Shown here: positions 1-8,060 of the stretch, one piece after another | How the letters are laid out: each line of letters begins with the position of its first letter | How positions within the stretch are numbered: position 1 is the stretch's first letter | Source: Actinobacteria bacterium HGW-Actinobacteria-7 | Lineage (GTDB): Bacteria; Actinomycetota; Coriobacteriia; Anaerosomatales; PHET01 | DNA length: 64,000 bases | Direction: 5' to 3' | Assembly (NCBI GenBank): GCA_002841275.1 | Contig: PHET01000019.1 | Location: forward strand, 1 to 64,000 | Translations under genes and position numbers: made by a program | The notes under the pieces: generated by a model | What the model was told of the DNA's origin: nothing | Seen by the model: only the letters and a program-made list of their open reading frames with translations | Database searches by the model: none

Positions 1-87
1 CGGGCTGGTACTCGGATGACCCGCGAAGCACTACCTGTATACTCCACCTTCATTCCCAAAAACAGACAGAGGAGTTGGCGTGCCCGC

Positions 88-693
88 CTACTGCCCCCAG
101 CGTGCGTAGAGATCGTGTTCAACACCCAAGACGTCGAGGACCTTGCCCACCACGAACGACACCAGATCATCGATACTCTGCGGCTTGTTGTAGAACGCCG
201 GATTGGCTGGCGCGATGATCGCGCCAGCTTCCGCAAGCCCCGTGAGGTTTCGCAGGTGCACGAGCGAGAAGGGCATCTCACGCGGGACCATGACCAACGG
301 ACGTCGCTCCTTGAGTGCGACGTCAGCCGCACGTTCCGGCAAGTCTCCCGCCAGACCGGCGGCGACCGACGCGCAGAAACCCATCGATGCAGGACACACC
401 ACCACGGCGTCCAAGGGATACGAACCCGAGGCGATGGGATCAAACAGATCGTCAGGGTAGGCGACCCTCAATCGATCCGCCCCGGGTAACTCCAGGAACT
501 CAGCGAGCGCGGCGGCAGCGACTGTCGCGTCATCTGTTGGAAGCTCGAATCCTAGTTCGAAAGCGGTCACTTCCCGCCCGGCCTGGGTCGCGCAGAACAC
601 GACTTCGTGGCCTGCTGTGATGAGCTGCTCGGTGAGCCTCATGCCGTAAACACTGCCTGACGCACCGGTCACGACAACTGTGACGCGAGCCAT
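88..693 (-). CDS. ubiX: UbiX flavin prenyltransferase
   Basis: This 201-residue protein matches the UbiX/Pad1 family in length and in its N-terminal flavin-binding segment (VTGASGSVYGMRL, from about residue 8). UbiX makes prenylated FMN from FMN and dimethylallyl phosphate; UbiD decarboxylases need that cofactor. The UbiD partner is two genes upstream in the same minus-strand run (ubiD-ubiA-ubiX), so the three probably act together in quinone synthesis. In an actinobacterium of this kind that is most likely menaquinone, possibly by the futalosine route where the homologue is called MqnM; that pathway assignment is inference. The ATG start has an AAGGGG ribosome site five bases upstream. Confidence 0.93.
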   Translation of the reverse strand: MARVTVVVTGASGSVYGMRLTEQLITAGHEVVFCATQAGREVTAFELGFELPTDDATVAAAALAEFLELPGADRLRVAYPDDLFDPIASGSYPLDAVVVCPASMGFCASVAAGLAGDLPERAADVALKERRPLVMVPREMPFSLVHLRNLTGLAEAGAIIAPANPAFYNKPQSIDDLVSFVVGKVLDVLGVEHDLYARWGQ

Positions 694-706
694 ACGAACC
701 CCTTCC

Positions 707-1672
707 CTACCTGATGAGCCGATCGACGAGCGAGCCCGCGAACACGATTACGGCGATAATGCCGTTGACGGTGAAGAACGCTGCGTTGACCTTGGAAAGA
801 TCGTCGGCCTTCACCAGCGCGTTCTCGTAGGTCAGCAGGGCAGCAGCCACGCCCACTCCGGCGAACCACGGCCACCCGGCTCCTGCAAGATAACCTCCGA
901 ACCCCAACAGCATTACGGTGGCCACATGAGTGACACGCGTCTGGGTGAGCGCATGCGCCACCCCGAGGTCAGCAGGCATCGAGTGGACTCCATCGCGCAC
1001 ATCACACTCCACGTCCTGTGTCGCGTAGATGATGTCAAACCCGGCCGTCCAGAGAAGAACCGCACCGCCCAGAAGCCATGGGGCGGGATTGCCCACGGGC
1101 CCACCGACAGCCACCCACCCGCCCACTGGGGCCAGTCCCAGACATAGCCCCAGCCAGTAGTGACACATCGGTGTGAACCGCTTCGTATAGGGGTAGACCA
1201 AGAACGCAGCCAGCGGAATCGGCCACAGCCAACGGGTGATTGGCGCAAGCTGCCAAACGCCGTACAGATATGCGGCAAGCATGACTGCAGAGAAGACCCA
1301 AAGCTCCCACGCCTGGACGAGCCCGGCGGGTATCGCGCGCCCAGCGGTCCGTGGGTTACGGGCGTCGATCTCCTTGTCAACAGCGCGGTTGACCACGAAC
1401 GCGAATGCCCGCGCACCCACCATGACGACGGTGATCCAGAGCAACGACTGCCACGTCGGCCACGAGTGTTCAGTCACCCACGTCGACGGAACGGCAACAA
1501 GCGCTCCAGCACTTGAGCTGGTCGGGGACCCGGGAATCGGGCCTGTCCGCCAGGTAGTGGCCGCTACAGCCCCGTACAACGCACCGATGTATGCGTACGG
1601 CAAAGCGAAGATCGAGTGCTCGAACTTGACCAATTCCAGAAAGACCTTGGTCTTCTCGGCTAGTTTAGCCAA
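707..1672 (-). CDS. ubiA: UbiA-family prenyltransferase (MqnP-like)
   Basis: This integral membrane aromatic prenyltransferase transfers a polyprenyl chain to an aromatic acid, the step before UbiD/UbiX decarboxylation. Both Asp-rich Mg-diphosphate motifs are present: NRAVDKEID near residue 97 and DIIYATQDVECD near residue 206, with about eight hydrophobic helices around them. The open frame continues upstream, but I chose the TTG at 1672 because a GGAG ribosome site lies about eight bases before it and homologous sequence (KLAEKTKVFLELVKFEHS) begins there. The gene then overlaps the end of ubiD by 8 bp, which indicates translational coupling. The context favours menaquinone biosynthesis (MqnP) over ubiquinone, because ubiquinone is not expected in this lineage. 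Confidence 0.9.
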   Translation of the reverse strand: MAKLAEKTKVFLELVKFEHSIFALPYAYIGALYGAVAATTWRTGPIPGSPTSSSAGALVAVPSTWVTEHSWPTWQSLLWITVVMVGARAFAFVVNRAVDKEIDARNPRTAGRAIPAGLVQAWELWVFSAVMLAAYLYGVWQLAPITRWLWPIPLAAFLVYPYTKRFTPMCHYWLGLCLGLAPVGGWVAVGGPVGNPAPWLLGGAVLLWTAGFDIIYATQDVECDVRDGVHSMPADLGVAHALTQTRVTHVATVMLLGFGGYLAGAGWPWFAGVGVAAALLTYENALVKADDLSKVNAAFFTVNGIIAVIVFAGSLVDRLIR

Positions 1673-3152
1673 GACCGAGCTCCGACCACATGGCGTCGAC
1701 ACGGGCCTTGACCTGTGCGTCCATCTCGAGCGCCTCCGGCCATTCGCGTTCGTGACCCTCACCCGGGATGGGACGCGTGGCGTCGATTCCCATCTTGAAG
1801 CCGAAGCTCTCGAAGTTGCTGCTGTGATCGAGCCGGTCCAGCGGGCCTTTCGAGATCAGCAAGTCGCGGCTGGGATCCACGTTGTTGAAGCAGCGCCACG
1901 CCACCTGCGAGTAGTCGTGGCAATCCACGTCCTCATCGACCACGATCACGTACTTGGTGAACATCATCTGGCCCATCGACCAGGCGAAGTTCATGACGCG
2001 GAACGCCTGTCCGGCGAACTCCTTCTTGATCTGGAAGATAGCGCAGTTGTGGAAGACACCCTCAAGCGGCAGATCGTAGTCGATGACCTCGGGCATCATC
2101 GCCTTGATGACCGGCAGGAAGATCCGCTCGGTGGCCTTCGCCATGTAACAGTCCTCCATGGGCGGCCGGCCCACGATGGTCGTCGGATAGATGGCATCGC
2201 GCCGACGGGTGATAGCTTCGACGTGGAATACCGGGAAGTCATCGGCCAGCGAGTAGTAGCCCGTATGGTCGCCGAACGGACCCTCCCAACGCGTCTCCTC
2301 GAGATCGCACCAGCCCTCGAGCACGATTTCAGCGTGTGCCGGCACCATCAGGTCGTTGGTGACGCACTTGACGACCTCGACCGGTTCTCCGCGCAGTATC
2401 CCCGCGAACAGGTACTCGTCGATGATTGGCGGAACCGGCGCAGTGGCCGAGAAGATCATGATCGGGTCGGCACCTAAAGCAACGCTCACCGGAACGCGCT
2501 TCACGCCTGATTCGCGCCATGCGCGCAGGTTCTTCGCCCCATCGTGGTGCTCGTGGATATGCAGGCCGGTCGTGTTCTTGTCGAAGATCTGCAGTCGGTA
2601 CATGCCCACATTGGGCTTGCCCTTGAGGTTGTTGGTGACCACGAGCGGCAATGTGATGAACGGCCCTCCGTCACCCGGCCAGGTGGTCAACACGGGCAGC
2701 TTGGTGAGATCCACCTCGTCACCGCGCAGCACCACCTCCTGCACCGGAGCCTTCTTGACCTCCTTGGCGCCAGCTGTGGCGAGGTCCTTGAGGCCCATGA
2801 GCACGTCAAGCTTGCCCTTCATGCTCGCGGGCATGTCCAGCGGCAACAGATCCATGACCTGGTTGGCCTTGGCGTCAAGATCGCGCCACGTGCCGGTGTC
2901 CGCATCCACGCCCATGGCCCACGCCATCCGGTCATAGCTGCCCATCAGGTTGATGGCCACCGGCATGTCATACGCCTCGCCGGTCTCACGGTTCACCGGG
3001 TTCTCGAAGATGAGGCCCGGCCCGACCGCCTTGCTGACACGATCGGCGATCTCACCTATCTCCAGTTTGGGATCGACCGCTGCTGAAACGCGCTTCAGCT
3101 GCCCCTTGGATTCGACAAGGGAGATGAACTCACGAAGGTCTTTCAGAGCCAT
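1665..3152 (-). CDS. ubiD: UbiD-family decarboxylase
   Basis: This 495-residue protein is typical of UbiD, the prenyl-FMN-dependent non-oxidative decarboxylase of aromatic acids. It begins MALKDLREFISLVE and carries the family's characteristic central segment (LKGKPNVGMYRLQIFDKN) and the GPFGDHTGYYS stretch of the active-site domain. It is the first gene of the ubiD-ubiA-ubiX run and overlaps ubiA by 8 bp. With a prenyltransferase and UbiX next to it, its substrate is probably a prenylated naphthoate of the menaquinone pathway (MqnL role), although the family also contains fermentative and biodegradative enzymes. The ATG start has an AGGAAAGG ribosome site. Confidence 0.93.
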   Translation of the reverse strand: MALKDLREFISLVESKGQLKRVSAAVDPKLEIGEIADRVSKAVGPGLIFENPVNRETGEAYDMPVAINLMGSYDRMAWAMGVDADTGTWRDLDAKANQVMDLLPLDMPASMKGKLDVLMGLKDLATAGAKEVKKAPVQEVVLRGDEVDLTKLPVLTTWPGDGGPFITLPLVVTNNLKGKPNVGMYRLQIFDKNTTGLHIHEHHDGAKNLRAWRESGVKRVPVSVALGADPIMIFSATAPVPPIIDEYLFAGILRGEPVEVVKCVTNDLMVPAHAEIVLEGWCDLEETRWEGPFGDHTGYYSLADDFPVFHVEAITRRRDAIYPTTIVGRPPMEDCYMAKATERIFLPVIKAMMPEVIDYDLPLEGVFHNCAIFQIKKEFAGQAFRVMNFAWSMGQMMFTKYVIVVDEDVDCHDYSQVAWRCFNNVDPSRDLLISKGPLDRLDHSSNFESFGFKMGIDATRPIPGEGHEREWPEALEMDAQVKARVDAMWSELGLG

Positions 3153-3166
3153 GAAGGCTGCCTTTC

Positions 3167-4873
3167 CTAGGATGCTGTCTGTGAATCCTTTGTCCGCACC
3201 CTAGGATGATACCTACCAACCGCGTAGCTCACCACCGTACCCAATAGCGCGGTGCCGGCAAGTGCGGTCATCTGGATCAGATCCAAGTCGTACTTGAAGG
3301 CCCATTTGAAGTCAGGCAGAGTCCAGACGATCCGGGCTCCGTAGGCCCACAGGAACCACGCCACCTGAACCGCGAGCGTCGCCATGATGACAAGCGTGGT
3401 CGCCGGAGCCAGCGCCAACCAGCCGCCCAAATAACCGCGGACCCGAGGTCCCTTGGCAGACCGTCTCAGGTAGGGATAGACGACGGCTGCCACCGCCACT
3501 CCCACGAGGCCCGCGATCACGGTCTCGACCATCCGCATGTTGAAGAACGTCGACAGGTACTCCTCGGTATTGAAGGCCGACAGCGACCAACGGTAGCCGT
3601 GAACAATAAAGAACGACAGGTTGTACACGACGTAGTAGGCTGCGCACCCCGCCAAGGTCGAGACGAATGCCCGCCATGAGGCCAGGGCAACAGACACGAG
3701 CACGAGCACGGCAACCCCGACGATAATCAGGCTGTCGCGCACGCGAGTCGCCCGCTCAAGCGTCAAGCGCATCTGGCGTCTCGAGTCATCCGTCGCCTGC
3801 GCCCGAACCACGCTCTGCCGGTCCTCTCGGGAGAGACCACCGCCGCCGATGACCGAACCGATGCGGTTCAACAACGCGATTCGCTGTGCGTCTTCAGCGG
3901 CGAATACCGATGGCGCGTCAGTAAGCAAGGCCGAGCGGACACTCCCGCCGTACGCGAACGCCGGAGGACTGATTCCCGCCAGCACCGCCACTGTCGCGGC
4001 GACCTGGTCCTGTGTCCCTGTCGATTGGTCCCGGCCCAATCGCACGCCTGCGCCGGAGACGATGAGCGGCACACGGACCACTTCCGGTTCCCAGCCTCCG
4101 TGCCCGCCCGTGGCGATGTGACCGTGATCAGAGGTGATGACGAATACGGTGTCGTCGGACTGCAATGCCGTGATCAGTCTGCCGAGGTCGGCGTCTATGC
4201 GCCCGGCAACGTCCCGGTACTGCGCGGACGTGCCCCCGAAGTCATGCCCCGCCTCATCGAGATCCGGTAGATGCATCACAAGGAGTTCAGGGCTGGACGC
4301 TCTTGAGATCCTCAGCGCGTCATCGACGAGCGTCGATGAGAGATAGCCGCCTTCGGGCCAGTCCCTGAGTGACACCAGCGGGCCCTTCTTGACGCCGTAG
4401 AGGTCTGCGAAGTCCGTGGGGCCCACCACCGCCACACGAAGCTGTGCGGCCAGTGCCTGGTCGATCAGAGTCGGTACCGGCACTCGCCCCTCCCACCAGT
4501 TGGTCGTCACCCCGGTGAGCGTCTGTGGGGCGCCTGTGAGAATGGTCGTCCAATTGGGGTAGCTCAGAGACGGTTGTGCGGTCTCAAGCACCACATCAGT
4601 GCCGTATTGGCGAAGACGATCGATGCTTGGCATGCCCGATCGCGTGATGTCGTCACGCATACCATCGACAATCACTAGGACCACTCTACCGGCAAGCGGA
4701 GGCGCGGGAGGAGGTCCGGTCTCCTTCAACGGCTCAGCGGCGTAGGGGCTCCTGTACGAGACGACCTGATCCCACGAGAACGCAGCCAGAGAAGACGCTC
4801 CGTAAGCCACAACCCCGCAGACCATCAGACCAACAACGAGCAGAACCCAAGACCACCGTCCACGCGCCATCAC
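3167..4873 (-). CDS. membrane alkaline-phosphatase-superfamily phosphodiesterase
   Basis: This 568-residue protein has one N-terminal membrane segment, an extracytoplasmic catalytic domain of about residues 60-330, and a C-terminal bundle of four to six helices. The catalytic domain has alkaline phosphatase superfamily signatures: VIVDGMRDD for the first metal site, a Ser/Thr nucleophile region SYPNWTTILTG, DLDEAGHDFG, and a TSDHGH...GGHGG metal cluster. This pattern resembles type I phosphodiesterase/nucleotide pyrophosphatase and phosphoethanolamine transferase families. The C-terminal membrane part suggests work on a lipid or envelope substrate, but the substrate cannot be read from sequence. 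The GTG start overlaps the stop of the HAD gene upstream (GTGA). Confidence 0.75.
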   Translation of the reverse strand: MMARGRWSWVLLVVGLMVCGVVAYGASSLAAFSWDQVVSYRSPYAAEPLKETGPPPAPPLAGRVVLVIVDGMRDDITRSGMPSIDRLRQYGTDVVLETAQPSLSYPNWTTILTGAPQTLTGVTTNWWEGRVPVPTLIDQALAAQLRVAVVGPTDFADLYGVKKGPLVSLRDWPEGGYLSSTLVDDALRISRASSPELLVMHLPDLDEAGHDFGGTSAQYRDVAGRIDADLGRLITALQSDDTVFVITSDHGHIATGGHGGWEPEVVRVPLIVSGAGVRLGRDQSTGTQDQVAATVAVLAGISPPAFAYGGSVRSALLTDAPSVFAAEDAQRIALLNRIGSVIGGGGLSREDRQSVVRAQATDDSRRQMRLTLERATRVRDSLIIVGVAVLVLVSVALASWRAFVSTLAGCAAYYVVYNLSFFIVHGYRWSLSAFNTEEYLSTFFNMRMVETVIAGLVGVAVAAVVYPYLRRSAKGPRVRGYLGGWLALAPATTLVIMATLAVQVAWFLWAYGARIVWTLPDFKWAFKYDLDLIQMTALAGTALLGTVVSYAVGRYHPRVRTKDSQTAS

Positions 4874-5586
4874 TCACTCCCCACGTCGATGCCGAGAAGC
4901 GCGTCAAGCTCGTCCAGGGATCTGAGAAAGAGCTCGGATCCCGAGGGCTCGCCGCCATGACGATCGATGAGCACGGGAACCATTCCCACTGACCGAGCCC
5001 CTACGACATCAGCATAGTGGTGATCGCCCACATGCGCACTACGCCCGGGCTCGACGCCTGCACGAACACACGCCAGTTCGAAGATGCGCGGGTCAGGCTT
5101 GTGCATCCCGACATCAGCCGAGCACACCAGCGCGTCGAGGTGCTGATCCAGCCGAAGCCCGGTCAGAAGCGATGCGAGCCGACGGTCCCAGTTCGAGATG
5201 ATGCCGATCTTGAGACCACGCGCCTTCAGGCGCTCGAATGTGGGAGCCACATCCGGGTACGCCCGCCAGCGTTCATGGTCACCGAACTCGTCGTATACCC
5301 GGCGGGCGATCAGCTCCGCGTCTGCCTCGATGCCCAACTTGCGAGCGAGCAAGGAGTACATCCCGACCCACACAGCAGAGGTCTCATCCTCGTCGGTCCA
5401 GAAGGTGTCGTCCTCGCGGTAACGGTCCTCATAGAACGCATCGACCAGCGGCATGAAGCCGTCGATTGCAGCGAGGTCCCTGATGTGCCCCACGTCGGCG
5501 AGTACCTGGCGCACCACTTCGGGCACGCTGGGGTGCGGATAGAGCAGCGTATTGCCGACATCGAAGAAGACCGCATCCAGAATCAC
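4870..5586 (-). CDS. HAD-superfamily hydrolase
   Basis: This is a 238-residue haloacid dehalogenase-like phosphatase. Motif I is DAVFFDVGNTLL at the N-terminus (nucleophile Asp and general acid Asp/Val position DVGNT). Motif II is the IISNWD segment, and motifs III/IV are represented by KPDPRIFELA and HVGDHHYADVVGA. The alpha-helical cap lies between motif I and motif II (subclass I). The start is GTG. The gene is embedded between a nitroreductase 5 bp upstream and the membrane phosphodiesterase, whose GTG overlaps its stop, so it is co-transcribed. The substrate is unknown; families of this shape hydrolyse small phosphate esters or 2-haloacids. Confidence 0.85.
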   Translation of the reverse strand: MILDAVFFDVGNTLLYPHPSVPEVVRQVLADVGHIRDLAAIDGFMPLVDAFYEDRYREDDTFWTDEDETSAVWVGMYSLLARKLGIEADAELIARRVYDEFGDHERWRAYPDVAPTFERLKARGLKIGIISNWDRRLASLLTGLRLDQHLDALVCSADVGMHKPDPRIFELACVRAGVEPGRSAHVGDHHYADVVGARSVGMVPVLIDRHGGEPSGSELFLRSLDELDALLGIDVGSE

Positions 5587-5590
5587 TCAG

Positions 5591-6160
5591 TCAGTCCAGC
5601 CAGTCAGCGATGTCGACATTCTTGGGCGGGAACGTCCCGGGTAGTTCGCCCGGATGGCCGACGGCGATCACGGCGATGATCCTGCGATCTGCGCTGACCT
5701 GAAGTGCAGACTCCAGATCGGCGGTAACCCACTTCAGGAACGTGATGTTGCATGCCGCCAAGCCCTCTGCAGTAGCGGCCAACAGCAGGTTCTCTATTGC
5801 AGTGCCGGTGGACAACAACGTGTTGATGCTCTCCAGCTCGTCTTCGGCTGGCACGATCGAGACGCCGATAACCGCAGGCGCGCCGCCAAGCTCGGAGAAC
5901 CACTTGAGAGTCAACTCGTAGAGTTCGGGACCCAGTACGCTCATGTACTCAGCAATGTGCGCCGTCGTCTGGGCGATGACCGCACCTACCCGCACCCGTG
6001 ATACGCCCGTGGCGACATGGAACCGCCATGGCTGTGAGTTCCGCACTGATGGCGCCAGGCTCGCTGCGTGGAGAACGCGCTCAATCGACTCACGGGCAAG
6101 TGGCTCATTGCTGAAGTCGCGCACCGAATGGCGGCTCTCCACTACCTGCCAGAAGTCCAT
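5591..6160 (-). CDS. nitroreductase-family flavoprotein
   Basis: This 189-residue protein starts with the FMN-binding signature of the nitroreductase family (SRHSVRDFSNEPL, residues 9-21) followed by APSVRNSQPWRFHV, the second FMN contact. It is predicted to be a cytosolic NAD(P)H- and FMN-dependent oxidoreductase dimer. The family is functionally broad (nitroaromatic, quinone and flavin reduction, dehalogenation), so no specific substrate is claimed. It sits between the glycosyltransferase gene (8 bp gap) and the HAD gene (4 bp gap), consistent with one transcription unit. Its closeness to quinone genes may be coincidental. Confidence 0.85.
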   Translation of the reverse strand: MDFWQVVESRHSVRDFSNEPLARESIERVLHAASLAPSVRNSQPWRFHVATGVSRVRVGAVIAQTTAHIAEYMSVLGPELYELTLKWFSELGGAPAVIGVSIVPAEDELESINTLLSTGTAIENLLLAATAEGLAACNITFLKWVTADLESALQVSADRRIIAVIAVGHPGELPGTFPPKNVDIADWLD

Positions 6161-6168
6161 GGTTCCTC

Positions 6169-7278
6169 CTACTGAGCGAAAGCGGCCAACCTGTCAGTGA
6201 CCAGCTTACTTACATTGTTTCTACCCACAGAGCAGGTCGCTTCGGTCATCTGAGCCAATCGGTCCGGATGCCCCGACAAGAACCGGACCTTCTCCACGGA
6301 GTCGTCGTCGTCTCTGGACAGCAGAGACGTGCCCGCATTCACGAGAAAATCGACGTTGGCAGATTCCTGGCTTGCAACGGGATTATAGATTATCGAAGGA
6401 ACCCCGCCGCAGACAGCTTCGAGCAGCACCTGTCCGCCGGCCCTGGCGAGCACCACATCCGCCAAGAGCACCGCCCTGGACTCTTCACGCGATTCAATCA
6501 CATGGAGGAGGGCGTTTGACTCGGCAAGCCGGTGGAGTTGCCGCACGACACGCGCTTCCCGGCCCGGAACGGCGACTACCTGGATACCGTGACGCGCCAG
6601 TGTCGCGGCAATGAATCGCACGTCCGCCGATGAGTGCCCAGCGCCCCCCAGTACAACAGTGAACCGGTCGACCACCCCCGCACGTTTGCGAAACTCGGCA
6701 CGCGACGACTGGCGCTGCGTCACCTCGGAGGGGATACCGGAGACCACGATTCGAGTGTAGGGAATCCCCGCCATCACCAGATCTTCGCGCACCTCTTTCG
6801 TGGCGACGAAGTAGAGGTCGCAGCCCGGGTGAATCCACGTTCCCTTGACCGAGAACGCCGGAAGCACCGCAACCACGGGGGGTCGCTGAGTACGCGGAAC
6901 CTCGCAGATCGCCGCAGCCCCTACCGGCGACGTCACTACCACCAGGTCGTAGCCACCACGCCCGATCTCGCTGCCGATATGGCCGATTCCACCATGCATC
7001 AACGCCTGAACGACCGGACTCTCCGAGAAACCCGCTGAAGCCGCCTCAAGAGTCCCGGACAGCTGCGGTATGAACTGCGCGTCCTGCGTGTAGGAAAGCC
7101 TCGCCAGCACCGCGATTCCGGGCAGATACTGCTCGAAGAAGTCAACTTCCGTAACGTCCGCACGTACCTCTCTCGACACCAGATACCGCATCAGCGCAGA
7201 TGCAGCAGGGGCGCTGAAGCCCCCGAGCGAATCAGAGACGAGAAGGACGCGCTGTCTGGAGCGATCCGGTGGTGTCAC
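6169..7278 (-). CDS. MurG/MGDG-synthase-like glycosyltransferase
   Basis: This 369-residue protein has a two-lobed GT-B layout. The N-terminal lobe (about 1-160) opens with VLLVSDSLGGFSAPAASAL, as in monogalactosyldiacylglycerol synthase-like enzymes. The C-terminal lobe (about 200-369) has VVLGGAGHSSADV and ARAGGQVLLEAVCGGVPSI, the nucleotide-sugar site of the GT28 (MurG) group. It probably transfers a sugar to a lipid or lipid-linked acceptor at the inner membrane face. MurG itself is normally in the cell-wall cluster, so a glycolipid synthase is more likely than peptidoglycan MurG. The GTG start overlaps the stop of the upstream STAS-kinase gene (GTGA). Confidence 0.75.
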   Translation of the reverse strand: MTPPDRSRQRVLLVSDSLGGFSAPAASALMRYLVSREVRADVTEVDFFEQYLPGIAVLARLSYTQDAQFIPQLSGTLEAASAGFSESPVVQALMHGGIGHIGSEIGRGGYDLVVVTSPVGAAAICEVPRTQRPPVVAVLPAFSVKGTWIHPGCDLYFVATKEVREDLVMAGIPYTRIVVSGIPSEVTQRQSSRAEFRKRAGVVDRFTVVLGGAGHSSADVRFIAATLARHGIQVVAVPGREARVVRQLHRLAESNALLHVIESREESRAVLLADVVLARAGGQVLLEAVCGGVPSIIYNPVASQESANVDFLVNAGTSLLSRDDDDSVEKVRFLSGHPDRLAQMTEATCSVGRNNVSKLVTDRLAAFAQ

Positions 7279-8060
7279 CGAATACCAGGCCTATGCTTGG
7301 TCATTCGAACCAATGTGCCGCCCAGCGGCGAGTCATCGTAGTCCACTCGGTCCATGAGCGCCTGCATGAACATGATTCCGCGGCCGCCCGGGGCGTACAG
7401 GTCATCGCTCCCAGCGTGCGTGCCGTCGAAGCGGGTCCCATTGTCCATCACCTCGAGGACCACTCGGTCCGGATACCCCAGAACCTCGACTCGCACCTTG
7501 CTCTCGCCGGCTTGGGGAGCGCCGTGACGGACAGCGTTTGCGAGCGCTTCTCCCAAGGCGACCTTTATGTCGAACAGCGCTGAGTCAGGGAAGCCCAACG
7601 GTGCGACCAGTTCGCAGACCTCTTCCCGCACTGCTCCAAGCGACCCTATCTCCGGTGTCAGGTCGATCAACTGGTGCCACATCATCTCCGCCGGCTCATC
7701 AGGGAGATCGAGGCCCTCGAGCGCGGCAACGACCGACGATGACATGGCCACATTCGCCGCGACACCAACGAGGCCGGAAAGCTCCAGAATCCGAGTGACG
7801 TCTCGGTTGGCGCCAGCCAGCACCAAGCGCCCACTCACGGGTCCCAATCGATGATCCAGCCACACCAGCAGGCCCAGAGCGGAACTGTCGGCATACGTGA
7901 CCTCCGCGAGATCGAGTACAACATTGGCACAGCTGGCTTCCAGTGCCGATTCCAGCCCCTTGCGTAGTTCCGGAACCATCGCCATATCGAGGTCGCCTTT
8001 GAGTCGAACCACGCAAGACCGGGACTCCGCATCTTGTTCTACTCTGAAGCTGTCACTCAA
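7275..8060 (-). CDS. STAS antagonist-anti-sigma kinase fusion
   Basis: This 261-residue protein joins two partner-switching modules. Residues 1-110 form an STAS domain with the DLAEVTYADSSALGLL motif, in which Ser59/Ser60 correspond to the phosphorylated serine of SpoIIAA/RsbV. Residues about 130-258 form a GHKL ATPase of the RsbW/SpoIIAB type, with N-box ALGEALANAVRHG, VMDNGTRFD and GGRGIMFM. Normally these are separate proteins; the fusion would put antagonist and kinase in one chain. The TTG start has a strong GGAGGGG ribosome site and overlaps the phosphatase gene by 8 bp, so the phosphatase upstream probably dephosphorylates this STAS domain. The sigma factor or other target is not in the window. 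Confidence 0.85.
   Translation of the reverse strand: MSDSFRVEQDAESRSCVVRLKGDLDMAMVPELRKGLESALEASCANVVLDLAEVTYADSSALGLLVWLDHRLGPVSGRLVLAGANRDVTRILELSGLVGVAANVAMSSSVVAALEGLDLPDEPAEMMWHQLIDLTPEIGSLGAVREEVCELVAPLGFPDSALFDIKVALGEALANAVRHGAPQAGESKVRVEVLGYPDRVVLEVMDNGTRFDGTHAGSDDLYAPGGRGIMFMQALMDRVDYDDSPLGGTLVRMTKHRPGIR

Noticed and set aside
16-489. Plus-strand open frame of 157 codons
   Set aside because: It lies antisense to ubiX, which has a full family match; the plus frame shows no recognisable protein.
1236-2477. Plus-strand open frame of 413 codons
   Set aside because: It is antisense to ubiA and ubiD; long antisense frames are expected in GC-rich DNA.
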